Source: Ciona intestinalis
Taxonomy: Eukaryota; Chordata; Ascidiacea; Phlebobranchia; Cionidae
Length of the DNA stretch: 64,000 nucleotides
Assembly (NCBI RefSeq): GCF_000224145.3
Contig: NC_020174.2
Coordinates: 1,204,520-1,268,519 of the forward strand
Reading direction: 5' to 3'
In this document: positions 15,858-27,500 of the stretch, one piece after another
Numbering within the stretch: the stretch's first letter is position 1
How the letters are laid out: every line of letters begins with the position of its first letter
The notes under the pieces: generated by a model
What the model was told of the DNA's origin: nothing
What the model saw: the letters and a program-made list of their open reading frames with translations, nothing else
Database searches by the model: none
Translations under genes and position numbers: made by a program

Positions 15858-18800
15858 ATGCAAACCGATATCTGCTCAACACAAGTTGATGCAAACAGCC
15901 CAGCACTTCTATATACTCCGTTCTTTCCTACTTCTCCCAGCAACTCGTACGAAGGAAAGGTAACATACACAACGTGACAATATCTTACGTATACGCTTAT
16001 TAAAATACTAAACTACGTTGTGGTGTACGACATATGCATTTCTCATCTTATAAGATGATTCATTTTTTATCGTTCAGTTTGGTAGAAAACAAAGAATATT
16101 TACAGAATTATACAATTGTATTCACACTATACTCTAAAAGAGCATTAGTAAATTCACGATTAAGAAATATGGGATATTATGTGCTATAACCTTACCCATC
16201 TTACCCCACAGTACTTTATTTATAATGTATTTTACTTTAAATGTATTCGTCACTCATTTCTATAAATATCTTCTTTGTGAAGTGAAACATACTACTGTGT
16301 TGTAACATGGGTGTCATATTTCACACAACGTATTAACAGGATATATGTTTCGTCCGTGAGCCCTAGGTTTAACGTTTTGGTGTATTCAGATTTAGATGCG
16401 TGCAAATAAAATAAAGCTGACTTTTTATGTTATACAGTGTTTATTCAACTTTGTTGTTATATTTTGTAATTGTATTAAATTTTATATCTGTTATTAAATC
16501 TGCTGCTATGATGTATTGAGTTTAAATATGTTACAAAGACCTTTCTATTTCATAAAAAAATAGATTTATCCGTAAACCTAAAAACCCTATTCAATACTTT
16601 TATTAATATTAATTTATATAATTATTTTCCAGTTTGTTCAAAAGTGCGCCGGATGCCACCAAGTAATACTGGATCGTTCATATTTATTCGTGGAGGACAG
16701 TTACTGGCACATGGGATGTCTCAAATGCTGCGCATGCGCACAACCTCTCGATAATTCCCGAACATGCTTTGTGAAAGACACAAGGGTGTATTGTCGCAAC
16801 GATTACAAAAGGTTAGGATAAAATTATATTTATTTTGGGCAGTTTTATTACGATCACGACACTCTTGCTGTGAATATAATATTTATAGTACTGTGGGGAA
16901 AACGGCACAACATCACATAATATCCGGATAACCTAATCGTGTTTTAAATAATTAACAGCGGTCTATACGGAAGTCATGAGGATACAATGTTGTAAATCTT
17001 TGAAGGTTTTTTGTTTATTACCAAATGAGGCGAGTTAACAAAATGAAAATGTGTCCCATCTTTCCCCAGCCTACTTTATGATACGCGTGTCGTCATTTCA
17101 AACGATACGCCATCCTCAGTGATGTCAGAAGTTATAATGCGTATATGATATTTACATATTCACTGTCGTGTTTGTATTGAAACTGACTTCGTGTTCTCCC
17201 TTTTTTACACGTTTTTTTATACCGAAAACATATTATAGATGCAATATATAAAATTTGTTTATTATAATTTTTATACTATTTCAATTTTTTTTTAAATGAA
17301 ACATACCGAATGTCAGGTTTTTCGTAAACCTTTTATTTTAAATTCAAGTGAGAAAACACTTATTGCTTTCCTACCTCCAGACACGGCTGTGCATATAAAT
17401 CATTAATCTTAGATGTTCTTCGAGTATGTTAATTACTACGCGCCCCGCTTTCAGTAGTTCCTTTCGTCTGCTGTGTTTGGTTGATTTAGTACTGTTGGTT
17501 TGTAACAAGTTAGCTGTTAGCAAATAATATCTAAATATTCTGATTGTGTTTTAAACAATTAACAACGGTCTATGTGAGTCGTGAGGATACGGCTTAATGT
17601 TTCCTTGAATGTTCCTTGTTTTCTACATAGGACGAGAAAAATAGAATGAAAAAGTGTCCCATCTTACCCAACGTGTAGGTATACTTAGATTAGCCAGTTT
17701 TGGTGAAAGTTATAGTTTAGTAAATAGAACCAACAGTTTATTTATACCGAAGTGAAGTGATCAAGTGCTACAAAATACGTAACAAACAAAACCAAATACG
17801 TAACAATAGCAGATGTATACTTCGCGTAAAATGGCATCATCATCAGTCTCTTATTCAAACGCGAAGTAAAACGCGTACACTTGTTCATTCGTAAGTATGC
17901 GGGTGTGTGCTGTATATACGGTTGGTATTAAGTTGAATACTTATCTATATGTATATAGTACAAAAGAAAGTATTTGATATATTTATTTTTTTTAAATCCT
18001 GTTAGCGACTGTACAGGCGCGTTTGGTTTTTAGACATATTTTCATTCCATTTTATTATCTCATTTGGAACTAAACAAAGAAAATTCACAGAATTGTCTAT
18101 CTGCATATGAAAAAATGTTGTTAATTGTGTGAAACGCGATTAGGAAATATGAGATTTAGGTGCTAACGGTATCCCATCTTACCCCACAGGACTATATTTG
18201 AAATATAATGTTGTGCATCGTAATAAACTATGAAACTGTTCAGGTTATTCGGATCACAATTATGCACTCACTGCGGTGTGTTTATTGAACCTCACGAACT
18301 CGTGATGCGGGTTCACGATCGTGTGTATCACGCCAACTACAAATGCTTTTCATGCTGTTCATGCCAACGACCTTTCACGACGGGCCAGGAATTCGTTGAG
18401 GTTGCTCCGAACCTCGTGTGCATGGATTGCTGCGAGAGAGAGGTAACTGTTCAATTTATTTGATATATATTGGCCGGATGTATGGGTTTCGAAACTTTTT
18501 GGGCTAATCGGCGTTTTATAATCTTCGAATTGTACGGAAGTGTATTGCTGGTGTAGGTCTGAGAGATAAGGGCCAGAATAGTTGAATTTGTTTCATGTTT
18601 AAGTTTACCGATGTAAAATTCGTTTTTTATTTATATATAAAGCAGCATACGAGTGCTAGACAAGTGGGGTAAATACAGTTTGCCAATTAGAATATGGGTT
18701 TTAGTGGCGAGTTTTTTCTTGTCTGTTCTAAATGGGATATCAATATACTGTTTTTAAAATATCTGCCTAATTTAGTTACAACTTATGCTAATACACCTGG

Positions 18801-21800
18801 TATATATGTATGTATGTGCTTTATGTGAGCTTAAAAAATAAATAGAAAAACTGCATTCAAAGCAGGTATTGTATATCGTATGCGTGGTGACTTGTTCAAT
18901 ATATATATATATATATTTTTTTTTTTTTATTCAACGTGGGTGGTATATTCACTGGTGTGCCTTGTGCGCTTTTATATTTCTAAGAATGTACTATGTCGCC
19001 ATTTAAAACATCTGTAAATTGATACAGAAAAAATCTGCACATGTATTCTGTTCCGACTTTATATGTATGTTTACCATAAATAACCGTTAGTTAAATTTAA
19101 ACAAACAAATTTAAAATCTTTAATTTTCGACAGTCGTCTTCCGAGTACTTTGACATCAACCTCCACAAACCGGGTAGACCAAAAAAGAGAAAGGCAATCA
19201 TGACGTCATCACACCTGGATTCGATCGGAGGAATGGCTGTCAATTACGTCACAGGTGGCTTATACGTCATACCTATATTGTTTCCGTCCGGTTTAAGCTG
19301 TTTACCTTGTCTAAAAGTCTTGCAAAATTTGTCGATAAATTTGGTTGGAACACCACCTGCTGGTAAGACCTTAAGTCTGTTCGTCATAGACCCCTTTGTT
19401 TCGCAACATATGCACCCCGCTGTGCTGTTCAAAACGCAGCAGGGTATTGTTCGTTTGCCGTCAGCATTCTGTGACGTCATTCCGCTCGATAGGGATTTAT
19501 TTACACACCTTTTCGCGTTGAAAAATAGAGATCAATGACGCGGAAAGCAAAGGTTTCCGTTTCGCTTGGTAAGTGTCACAAACCAACGAAACCCGGGCGA
19601 TCATTTTTATTTCGGGAAATATTTCATCACCGCGTTTTAACTTTCCGTATCTAAAGTTTACCCGGTGCCATGGCCGGCGCTAAGGCGATGACAGAGACAA
19701 TCCTTGCTCAAATAGGAGCACGCTTGGCAAATATTAGCTCTACCCAACAGAGCATGGTAGGCTCGTGTCTCCAACTTCAGTCATACGATCTCTTATTATC
19801 AGATTATCGCCGTGTAAGACGGGGGTGATCTTTGTCTACAAACAACAAACATAATCGAAATGTTTGCCAAATTACTAAAATTATTGGGCATTTTAGTTAA
19901 AGTTGGAAGACAATAGAGTAGCACGTAAATTTACCTACGTAATCTTCCATTTTATCGCTTTTAAAAAATACATTTTTATCGCTTGCAAAAAATGTTTTTA
20001 TTGCTTGCGATTTTTTTCTGGGTCAAATTAAGTTAAAATAGCAACTCTTGCGGTTAAAATACAGTCTAAAACTAAAAAGCTTTTTAGTGTTTTTTTTTTA
20101 ATTTAAGACAAACTTACGTTCGCTGTATATATCCATTACCGCTGCAAATCGTCATTTATTTATACCTAAACAGCGTCGGGCTCGTTATTAAGCACGGTTG
20201 ATTAAAAATAGTCCTTTACTGGTTGAGGTCAGAGTAAAGGGGTGACCGCCCGCGTGAAATGCGTGGGAACGCGCAGCTAAGTAAATGTCCATACATTGTT
20301 TGTTTGTTGTAACTCGTCCATTCCCCACAACTCTGAGGTCAACCGATCGACTTGACCAGAGTGGTCAGTGTCTCGTTACTGACTTCTCTAAGACGACATG
20401 TCTCCTTGTCTCACAGGCTTGCCACATATTCGAGTGGCTGCAGCCTCCCGCCCGTTCATTTTCTCCAATCCGCTTGTCCCTGTAACCTGCCAATTATTTT
20501 TACGGCGCCATTTCTTGAATATCAGCGACAGCTGCTCGTCATGTAGTGATCGGAAACTGCGTCACGCCACCTCCCATACCCAGCAGCCCACCTGTCAATC
20601 AAAATTCGATAGCAAAGTATAAATATATATGCAAAAATACAAATGGGAGAATTGTACAGAAAAAAAAACACACTCACAGATAATAAAAATACGTTAAAAA
20701 AGCATTTTAAAATGTTTTTATGTTACTTTTTTTTTCGAACCGACCATTTATATACAACTTTTTTTTCGAAAAAAAAGTTGTATATAAATGGTTAAAAAGA
20801 ATGAATTTTAGTTAAAAGTTGAAGTTTTACAAGAAACCGTACTTCAAGTATTAAACACTTTAAATGTGTTTTTTGACATGCCATCAAAACATTTATGCGA
20901 CAAACATTTCCTAACGGACGTTCGGTTCTCTGCTGTCCATTTCCCCCACGACCTCCCTGTAAAACACCACTTCCAGTTAAGGTTGTCACTTGTCGGTTTA
21001 TGACTAAATCCAATCTTACACTCGTCCCCACACCAGCATATGGGATACGCCACTTGAACGCATGAGCACTGTAAAAATACAACCCGTAGAGCTAAAACTA
21101 TCTGCCAATCAAATGGGAAAGTGCCGGCCGCCATTACTGGTCACACAATTTACTCTACCAACATTGGAATTATTATACTTAACTTTTTAATATTACATCG
21201 GTTTTCATTGCTGATAATGAAATGTAATATTTTTTTAAAAAATAGCGAAAAAACAAAGCGCATTATTACTTACTAAGGCATCGTCTTTTATGAGTATAAT
21301 TCAGTGTATATATTTAAATAAAAAAAGGACCAGAATCAATACTCATATACCTGTACATATGGCTAACTTTGATGCCTTACCGTTTTGCGCCAAAGAACAA
21401 AATCAATTAATAAACTAAATGGTTGGCACTTTTTGATTGCGACTTTTTTTATTTTTAAATCTCAGAGATTCTTAAGCAGTAACTGAAACTACTTTTTTAA
21501 GCTCTTCCTCGGAAACAGTCAATAAACGCACAATTATAGTCTTCAACTGCCATGTATAGTACTATGGGGGGAGGAGAAGGTGGAACACCTTTAGCACATA
21601 TACCATCCAAATATCCTGATCAAATTTTAAACAATTAAAAACGGTCCATGTTGGTCGGGTTTATAGTTTTTTGAATGTTTTTTGTTTACTACCATCTGGG
21701 ACAAGGAAATGGCATTAAAAGGTGCCCCATCTTTCCTCATCCTATACTATATACTATTAAATGTACATGTCTTCGTTTCGTGAGGTCGAAATAAGCCCGC

Positions 21801-23394
21801 ATATATACTTAAATCAGCCATCTCGCAATCATTTTTAAAAACCTGATCACAATTTTAATTGCTTTTAGGTTTCTTTAAATTTAGTTGGCGTATATTATTA
21901 AAAACACCCAAATAATTTGTTAACCGGATGAGAAATCGCATGTTGTATAACCCGGGGTTTAATTAATTTAGTATTTCTCAGAAAATGATTGGCGTATTCG
22001 TATTTTTATTATAGGCAGAAATAGAAATGTATCGATTTGACTTTCGTACGCAGCCCAATTAAAAATCGCATGACCCTTGTCCGTTTTCGGGTAAAATATA
22101 ATTGGAACCTGTATACAGGAATGGTGCATTTTATAAAACAATTAAAAATTCGTGTTTTATAGCGCTGTATACCTGTATTTGTTTTCAATTTTCTTGTAAA
22201 TCGTTTATTTTTTGTAAGATCTCATTGGCTTTGCCTCTCATTGGAGTTATAAGTCTTGTCAGCTACTGTATTCTATACAGTTTATATCAAGCATTCAGTT
22301 ATGTAGGGTGGGGGAAGATGGACATATTTTCATTTAAACTATATTTGGTAGTAAACAAAGAACTTCAAAGAATTATAAAACCGTATCCTCACGACTCCCA
22401 TAAACCGTTGTTAATTGTTTAAAACACGGTTAGGATATTTGGATATTATGTGCTAAAGGTGTCCCATCTTCCCCACCATACTATATACGTTTTAACATTA
22501 ACCTATGAGACACATATTGATTGAATACATGACATCAAAAAAGTAAAAAATTCAAGTATAATGAAACTCGTTGTATTTTCTTCAAATTCCGTGTTCAATC
22601 GATCAAATATTCAAAAAGCTCTTTTTCTGACGTCACTCACTTTTTCAGAGGAGATCCGCAGCGACACCGAGCGGATGAATTTTCCGCCCCATAAATCGAA
22701 GCGCATGCGCACAAGCTTCAAGCATCACCAACTACGAGCAATGAAAGCTTACTTCCACCAAAATCACAACCCAGATGCGAAGGATTTAAAGCAGTTGGCT
22801 CAAGAAACTGGACTGACAAAGAGAGTTTTACAGGTAATGTTATTGCTCTAACGAATATAAGTTTGAAAGATCAGGTCACAGGTTGATAACAACTAAATTA
22901 TACACTGGAAATATAAAGAACCATTTGCCTGTTTAAACTAGTAAGATGTTAACTATTTACTTTTTCTACAGGTTTGGTTTCAGAATGCTCGAGCAAAGTA
23001 CCGACGAGGTCGAGCCCAGAACAAAACAACTAACCAGAGTTTCACCAAAGGTAGTGGTAGTGACGTCACGAAGTCTGAAAATGACGTCACCACTCAACAA
23101 GATTCCAACTGCTCTGATTCGATAACTTCGAGCATTGGGACTTCCCCGGGCTCGGACGCATACCTTTATGACGTCACAAGTAGCTGTGATGACGTGACAG
23201 ACACCCGCTCCCCTAATTTCCCCAACACACAACCACCAACGGCGCAAGTGAGCCCTATCTACCCCCAACCCCCTTACTCGGATGCCCAGTATATAGGCTC
23301 TATGACATCACTATCCACCATATCAACTACGTCAGCATTGTCATCCACGCTTGAATCGGTCCAGTCAGCTATGACCTCGCCATGCAGTTTATAA
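15858..23394 (+). CDS. Lhx2/9: LIM-homeodomain transcription factor, Lhx2/Lhx9 (apterous) class
   Basis: Six exons, 15858-15959, 16633-16811, 18244-18442, 19134-19254, 22649-22833 and 22972-23394, encode 402 residues with all phases matching. The protein has two LIM zinc-finger domains (first from CAGC at residue 39 with WHMGCLKCCAC; second from LCTHC at about 100 with CFSCCSC and CMDCC). A GRPKKRK motif follows near residue 174, as in Lhx9. The homeodomain (about 217-276) carries KRMRTSFKHHQLRAMK, NHNPDAKDLKQLAQETGL and KRVLQ|VWFQNARAKYRR, nearly identical to vertebrate Lhx2/9. The tail is Ser/Thr-rich. It is a nuclear DNA-binding regulator; LIM domains bind LDB-type cofactors. The N-terminus is short, and an upstream 5' exon cannot be excluded. 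The 3' UTR has AATAAA at 23678. Confidence 0.94.
16048..16214 (+). mobile_element. MITE family 1, degenerate copy (Lhx2/9 intron 1)
   Basis: Keeps TTGGTAGAAAACAAAGAATA, ATTATGTGCTA and the end CCCATCTTACCCCAC. The left end is poorly preserved, so it is an older copy. Confidence 0.6.
16887..17074 (-). mobile_element. MITE family 1, copy (Lhx2/9 intron 2)
   Basis: Reverse orientation: AACAGCGGTCTATACGGAAG, TTTGTTTATTACCAAATG, end GTGTCCCATCTTTCCCC. Both ends are recognisable. Confidence 0.75.
17521..17678 (-). mobile_element. MITE family 1, copy lacking one end (Lhx2/9 intron 2)
   Basis: Begins inside the element at AATAATATCTAAATATTC. It keeps AACAACGGTCTATGTGAGTC and the end GTGTCCCATCTTACCC. 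The usual left terminus is missing. Confidence 0.7.
18031..18194 (+). mobile_element. MITE family 1, copy abutting Lhx2/9 exon 3
   Basis: Keeps the ACTAAACAAAGAAAATTC interior and the end ATCCCATCTTACCCCACAGG. The left end is truncated. It ends 50 bases before the exon 3 acceptor, so it forms part of the 3' end of intron 2. Confidence 0.6.
18899..18929. repeat. AT dinucleotide and T-run simple repeat
   Basis: (AT)n followed by a run of about 13 T within Lhx2/9 intron 3. Confidence 0.8.
20743..20792. repeat. perfect 50-bp palindrome in Lhx2/9 intron 4
   Basis: Two exact 25-bp arms meet with no spacer: ACCATTTATATACAAC plus eight T and C, then its full complement. It is able to form a cruciform in DNA or a long hairpin in the pre-mRNA. 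It could be the relic of a fold-back element or a small local inverted duplication. No terminal repeat family is recognisable around it. Confidence 0.9.
21557..21747 (-). mobile_element. MITE family 1, copy (Lhx2/9 intron 4)
   Basis: Full-length but diverged: GGGGGAGGAGAAGGTGGAAC at the left, TTTGTTTACTACCATCTGGG inside, GGTGCCCCATCTTTCCTCAT at the right. Confidence 0.75.
22303..22482 (+). mobile_element. MITE family 1, copy (Lhx2/9 intron 4, before the homeobox exon)
   Basis: Well-preserved copy with GTAGGGTGGGGGAAGATGG at the left and GTGTCCCATCTTCCCCACCA at the right. It ends 166 bases before exon 5. Confidence 0.82.
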
Positions 23395-24567
23395 ATCATA
23401 TTTATTCACCCTGTGACGTCGATTTTACGTCACAGCAGGGTTGTTCTATGGCATTACTTTGACGTCACAGACACACGATCTTAAAGGGGTTGTTAATTGA
23501 TCGATGTTACGTCACTGCCTACGTCATCACCACACTGTTCTGTAGCCATGTTCCGTTGTACTTTCGCTATTATTACGTCACAGTGTTTACTATGCCGTCC
23601 ACGTTCTTGTTTTTATATTTCTATTGTCGTCCAATCTGTCGCACGACACATGACGTCATCACCACCTGTTAAACACGAATAAAAAAACACTGGATGTCGG
23701 TAGAGAGCAGTTTGTTTAGAAAACTATTTAAAGACAAATCAGTTGGCATCGTATCCATCCAATGCCATAAGAACCGTAGGTTTTATAACCGTTAGCGACG
23801 AGAAGCAACGTACCTTGAGTTTAATATACGAGTAAAATTAATCTACGAAAATATGAGCAAAATAGTTTAAAATGGTAGTTTATGATTTATTTGCTCTTTA
23901 TAGTTAAATACAGCGGTGGTGGTAGTTTATAACGGGTTATAGGGGTTCGTAAGCTTTATATCTATATATCGTTTCCTCGTTTATTCCTACGTAGATCTAA
24001 CCAGTTTGTTTACTGTTGATTGTTCTGAATCCCCTCTCCCTGTATTTCTGCTTAACATACAACGCTCTATAATTAGCGCAGTTGCAAAACAAGCGCTGCG
24101 CCACAACCTATGCTGTATCACCTTAGAGCGCTTTTCTATGCGCCCGACTACGCCGGAAATGGAAATAAGTCATTGTTGCGCAGTATCCGGTGTGCGCCAC
24201 TGCGTATAACGCGCGTCTCTTCATTCGATTCTTGCGCCGCTGACATTAACAGCTGTTGCAACTTAATCAGTAATTGTCACTTTGTGTTGTTATCAGGCAC
24301 AACGGTGTGAGGTCGTGGATTATTAGTGTAGAGTAAGCAGTGCAGTGGAGCCACGGTTAGAGCATTTCAGTTACGTACTGAATGAAGGCAGTAAACAGAA
24401 GCAAATCGACTTTTGTAGTAGAGCACAAACAGTTGCTGCGTACTAGAGATGTATGAATCTTAAAATGTAACAACTTGTTTTCAGGATTGGTTTAATAGTT
24501 TAAAGTTAGATTATTAGTTTGAATTTTTATCTTGGACTTTTATGAGGTGTAATCGAATCATTGAAGC
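23395..24567. other. Lhx2/9 3' UTR and intergenic region before the GPCR
   Basis: 23395 to about 23700 is the 3' UTR, with AATAAA at 23678-23683 and a dense set of TGACGTCA-like words. From about 23700 to 24567 I see no gene. This stretch probably holds the promoter and 5' UTR of the GPCR gene. A TATA box is not evident. Confidence 0.5.
23678..23683 (+). terminator. AATAAA polyadenylation signal of Lhx2/9
   Basis: The hexamer starts an A-rich run 284 bases after the stop codon. No other canonical hexamer lies between. Confidence 0.6.
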
Positions 24568-27500
24568 ATGACGACTACGTCATTACCCGATGGGCCAACA
24601 GGCGTCGAGGGGAGAGTGTTTGCAATTAAACCTGGCTTGAAGGTAAAAGAAGTCAACGTGTGGGACTTATTTCCATCGTTATATACGAACTCAACATTAA
24701 ACGGGACTTTACCTACCCCCACCTACCGAACCGTGACCGAGCTTTGCGCCCCCTTCCCCCCTTGTAACCCACTGGGTTGTGGGAATCCCCTCCAAGCACC
24801 CATTGATTGTGAGAGTTGCGACCGAACAGCAGTTACGTTGATTTTGTTGGGGATGGCTCTTCTATCTTTGATGATTGTGTTGAGTAAGTTCGTTGGTTAC
24901 TTGTTTGGATTTCAGTTGGCAACTAATGTTCAAGTAATATATGGTAGGATGGGGGAAGACGGGACACCTTTAGCACATAATATTCAAATAATCAGATCGT
25001 GTTTCAAACAATAAACAACGGTCTATAGGGGTCGTGAGGATACGGTTTTATAATTTTGTTTTAATGTTTTAGTTTACTACAAAATGAGGTACGTGAGGGG
25101 GGAATGAAAATGTGTCCCATCTTCCCCCACCCTACCATAGTTATGTGGGGTAAGATGGATACCATTAGGACATCGAGTTTTCTAGAGTCGTAAGAACGCG
25201 GGTATCTAATTTCGTAACAATTCTTGGTTTACTACTAATCGAGACGATAAAATAAAAATAAGATCATCTTACCTCAAGCCTTTTAATAGGCCTGGATGCA
25301 CTTTGTTTTAATGTGTTGATTTGGATATTGGGTTAATGTACAGTGTACACCCTATGCTCACTGTCGGGCTACTATAAGTCAAGGAAAGTGGTTGAGCAAA
25401 TGTTTTTAAATGACTATACATTATGCACTTTGTTCAATAGAGGTTGCATCAGGTTGTATGTAAACGACCTACAAAAGGAAATGGCGTTTCCTCGTGCATA
25501 TAAATACATCGTGTACATTAAGTCTTTTTGAAACGCTATACGAGTCTGTTGCTGCCTACAAAGCATCGCACTTTGTAGTTATAGCCATCGCGGTAGTTCT
25601 AACACTGAATATGAGTCGATTATGACATTGTTATACCATGGGGTTTGCTGAATATATATATAAACACACTCGGTTTTCATCTTAAACCAACTTACTCATT
25701 TCGAATCCGATTCAAATAGTTTTACTACAACCTATAATGTTTTATTTCATATCTCGAATCATAACACGTTTTATTGACAGCTAACGTTCTTGTGATCGTG
25801 ATCATCTTACGCAACAGCACGTTGAGACGTCGACACGGATACATCAAAGTTTCCTTGGCTGTCAGTGATCTTTTGGTTGGTCTGTTCGTTATGCCATCCA
25901 CGATTTACAACATGGTTACATCACTTTTCTTACCGCTACACCCGGAACTGTTTCGTTGGGAAGCAAACGGAATAAATCCAGACCCGACAGGACTTGCGTC
26001 CGTCAAGTTTTTGCAACTCAATTCGTTGGGAAGTGTTTTCTTCGGTACCGTCCTCGTGGTGTCGGTGACGTCATCAATCTATAATTTGCTTCTCCTGAGT
26101 CTTGACAGGTCGGTGGTTTGTTGTCTGTAAGTTTATGGATGAAGGAAATTTCATACGTTGCAACACAGGTGTTTCGTCTTATACACCTCCTGCACGTTGA
26201 CGAGTTACCATTACGTAACTTATTCGGTTGACTATTTTTTTTTAATTTTTATGGGGGAAAGAGGTATAGGGATTTTCGATGTTTTGCTGTATTGCTGGGG
26301 GTTTGGACATTCTGTTAGCGACACTAGATTGCAGCATTTGTCGTTTAGAATATAAGTTTTTGTATAACAAGAATATGTTGTACTTTATTCCTGAAAACGA
26401 TACTTCTATAATTCAAAAACAAATCTATAATTCAATGTTTTAACACAGAGCGTTGGCCATTACTCGTCCCTTGCAACATCGATCTGGTAAATACTTCACC
26501 AAACGAAGACTCGGGTTATGCATTGGCGCAGTTTGGGTGCTGGGTAAGTTATACTTCTATAAGCAACATACTTTATAACTATTTTAACAACGATCGTGGT
26601 TTATTTGGACCTATAGTATAGCGGTCGTTTTAAACAAATAAACGTAAAACTTCTCAGGTCTTTGTAGTTTTCGGATGTTTAATCTCTTGTAGCTCCTTAG
26701 ACATTGTAATGGACCAACTCCGGTCTAAATCGCAAGTCCAATGCGTGCCCCGCATTAGTTAAGCCTCGTCCATATGGAAATGAATAACCTAAACCGCGAT
26801 ACACCAGTCCTAAATTAAAGAATAAAACTACATTTAAAATTAAAATCTTTAACACCTTTATTCTTTAGGCATAGGCGTGTCATGTGTACCAGCTTTCCAT
26901 TCGTCCGAGTTCGGCTACGCTTTGGACCCCACCACATTCTTCTACATGCAAATCAAAGTTTCAGCAGGTTCAGGCACAGATGGAGTGGGCGCAATCGCTC
27001 TTTTCTCTTTGCTGGTCATGGGTGTCCCGTAAGTATATTCCGGTAAAAAGTGGAGTGAGAGCAAATAACGTAGGGACAATTTAATAATCCCAAAGTGAAG
27101 TTATTTTAAACTTCCGTTCATATAGTTATTGTCCATTATTTTAAGTGAAGATACAGTGCTTATTAATTGAATGTATTTTCCGTATTTATGGTCCACGTTT
27201 TTAATGTTTTGGGGTAAAATTTACTTGTTCTTGGTATACCGATATAGTATATATAATTATACTATAGTACTGTGGTGTACGATTGGTTCTGCTAGCACAT
27301 AATATCTTAGAAACAGACAGATTTTAACAATTAAGAAGTGTTTTGAAGTAGTAATATGTGGGTATTTATTTCTGTAAACGTTTGCTACCAAACAAGAAAA
27401 GATATTGAAAACATATCCCATCTTACCCCCACCCTAATATACTTCAAAATATAGAATGTATACTTCTAGCGACATATAGCAAGCAACAACATAACTACTT

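Noticed and set aside
19255-19538. Open continuation of Lhx2/9 exon 4 into the intron
   Set aside because: The frame stays open for 95 codons, but the donor at 19255 gives the exact phase for the homeobox exon and matches the Lhx9 layout.
20792-21134. Two overlapping 96-codon minus-strand frames in Lhx2/9 intron 4
   Set aside because: They overlap in different frames and neither shows a recognisable protein.
22102-22422. 106-codon plus-strand frame
   Set aside because: It runs into a MITE and is AT-rich intron sequence.
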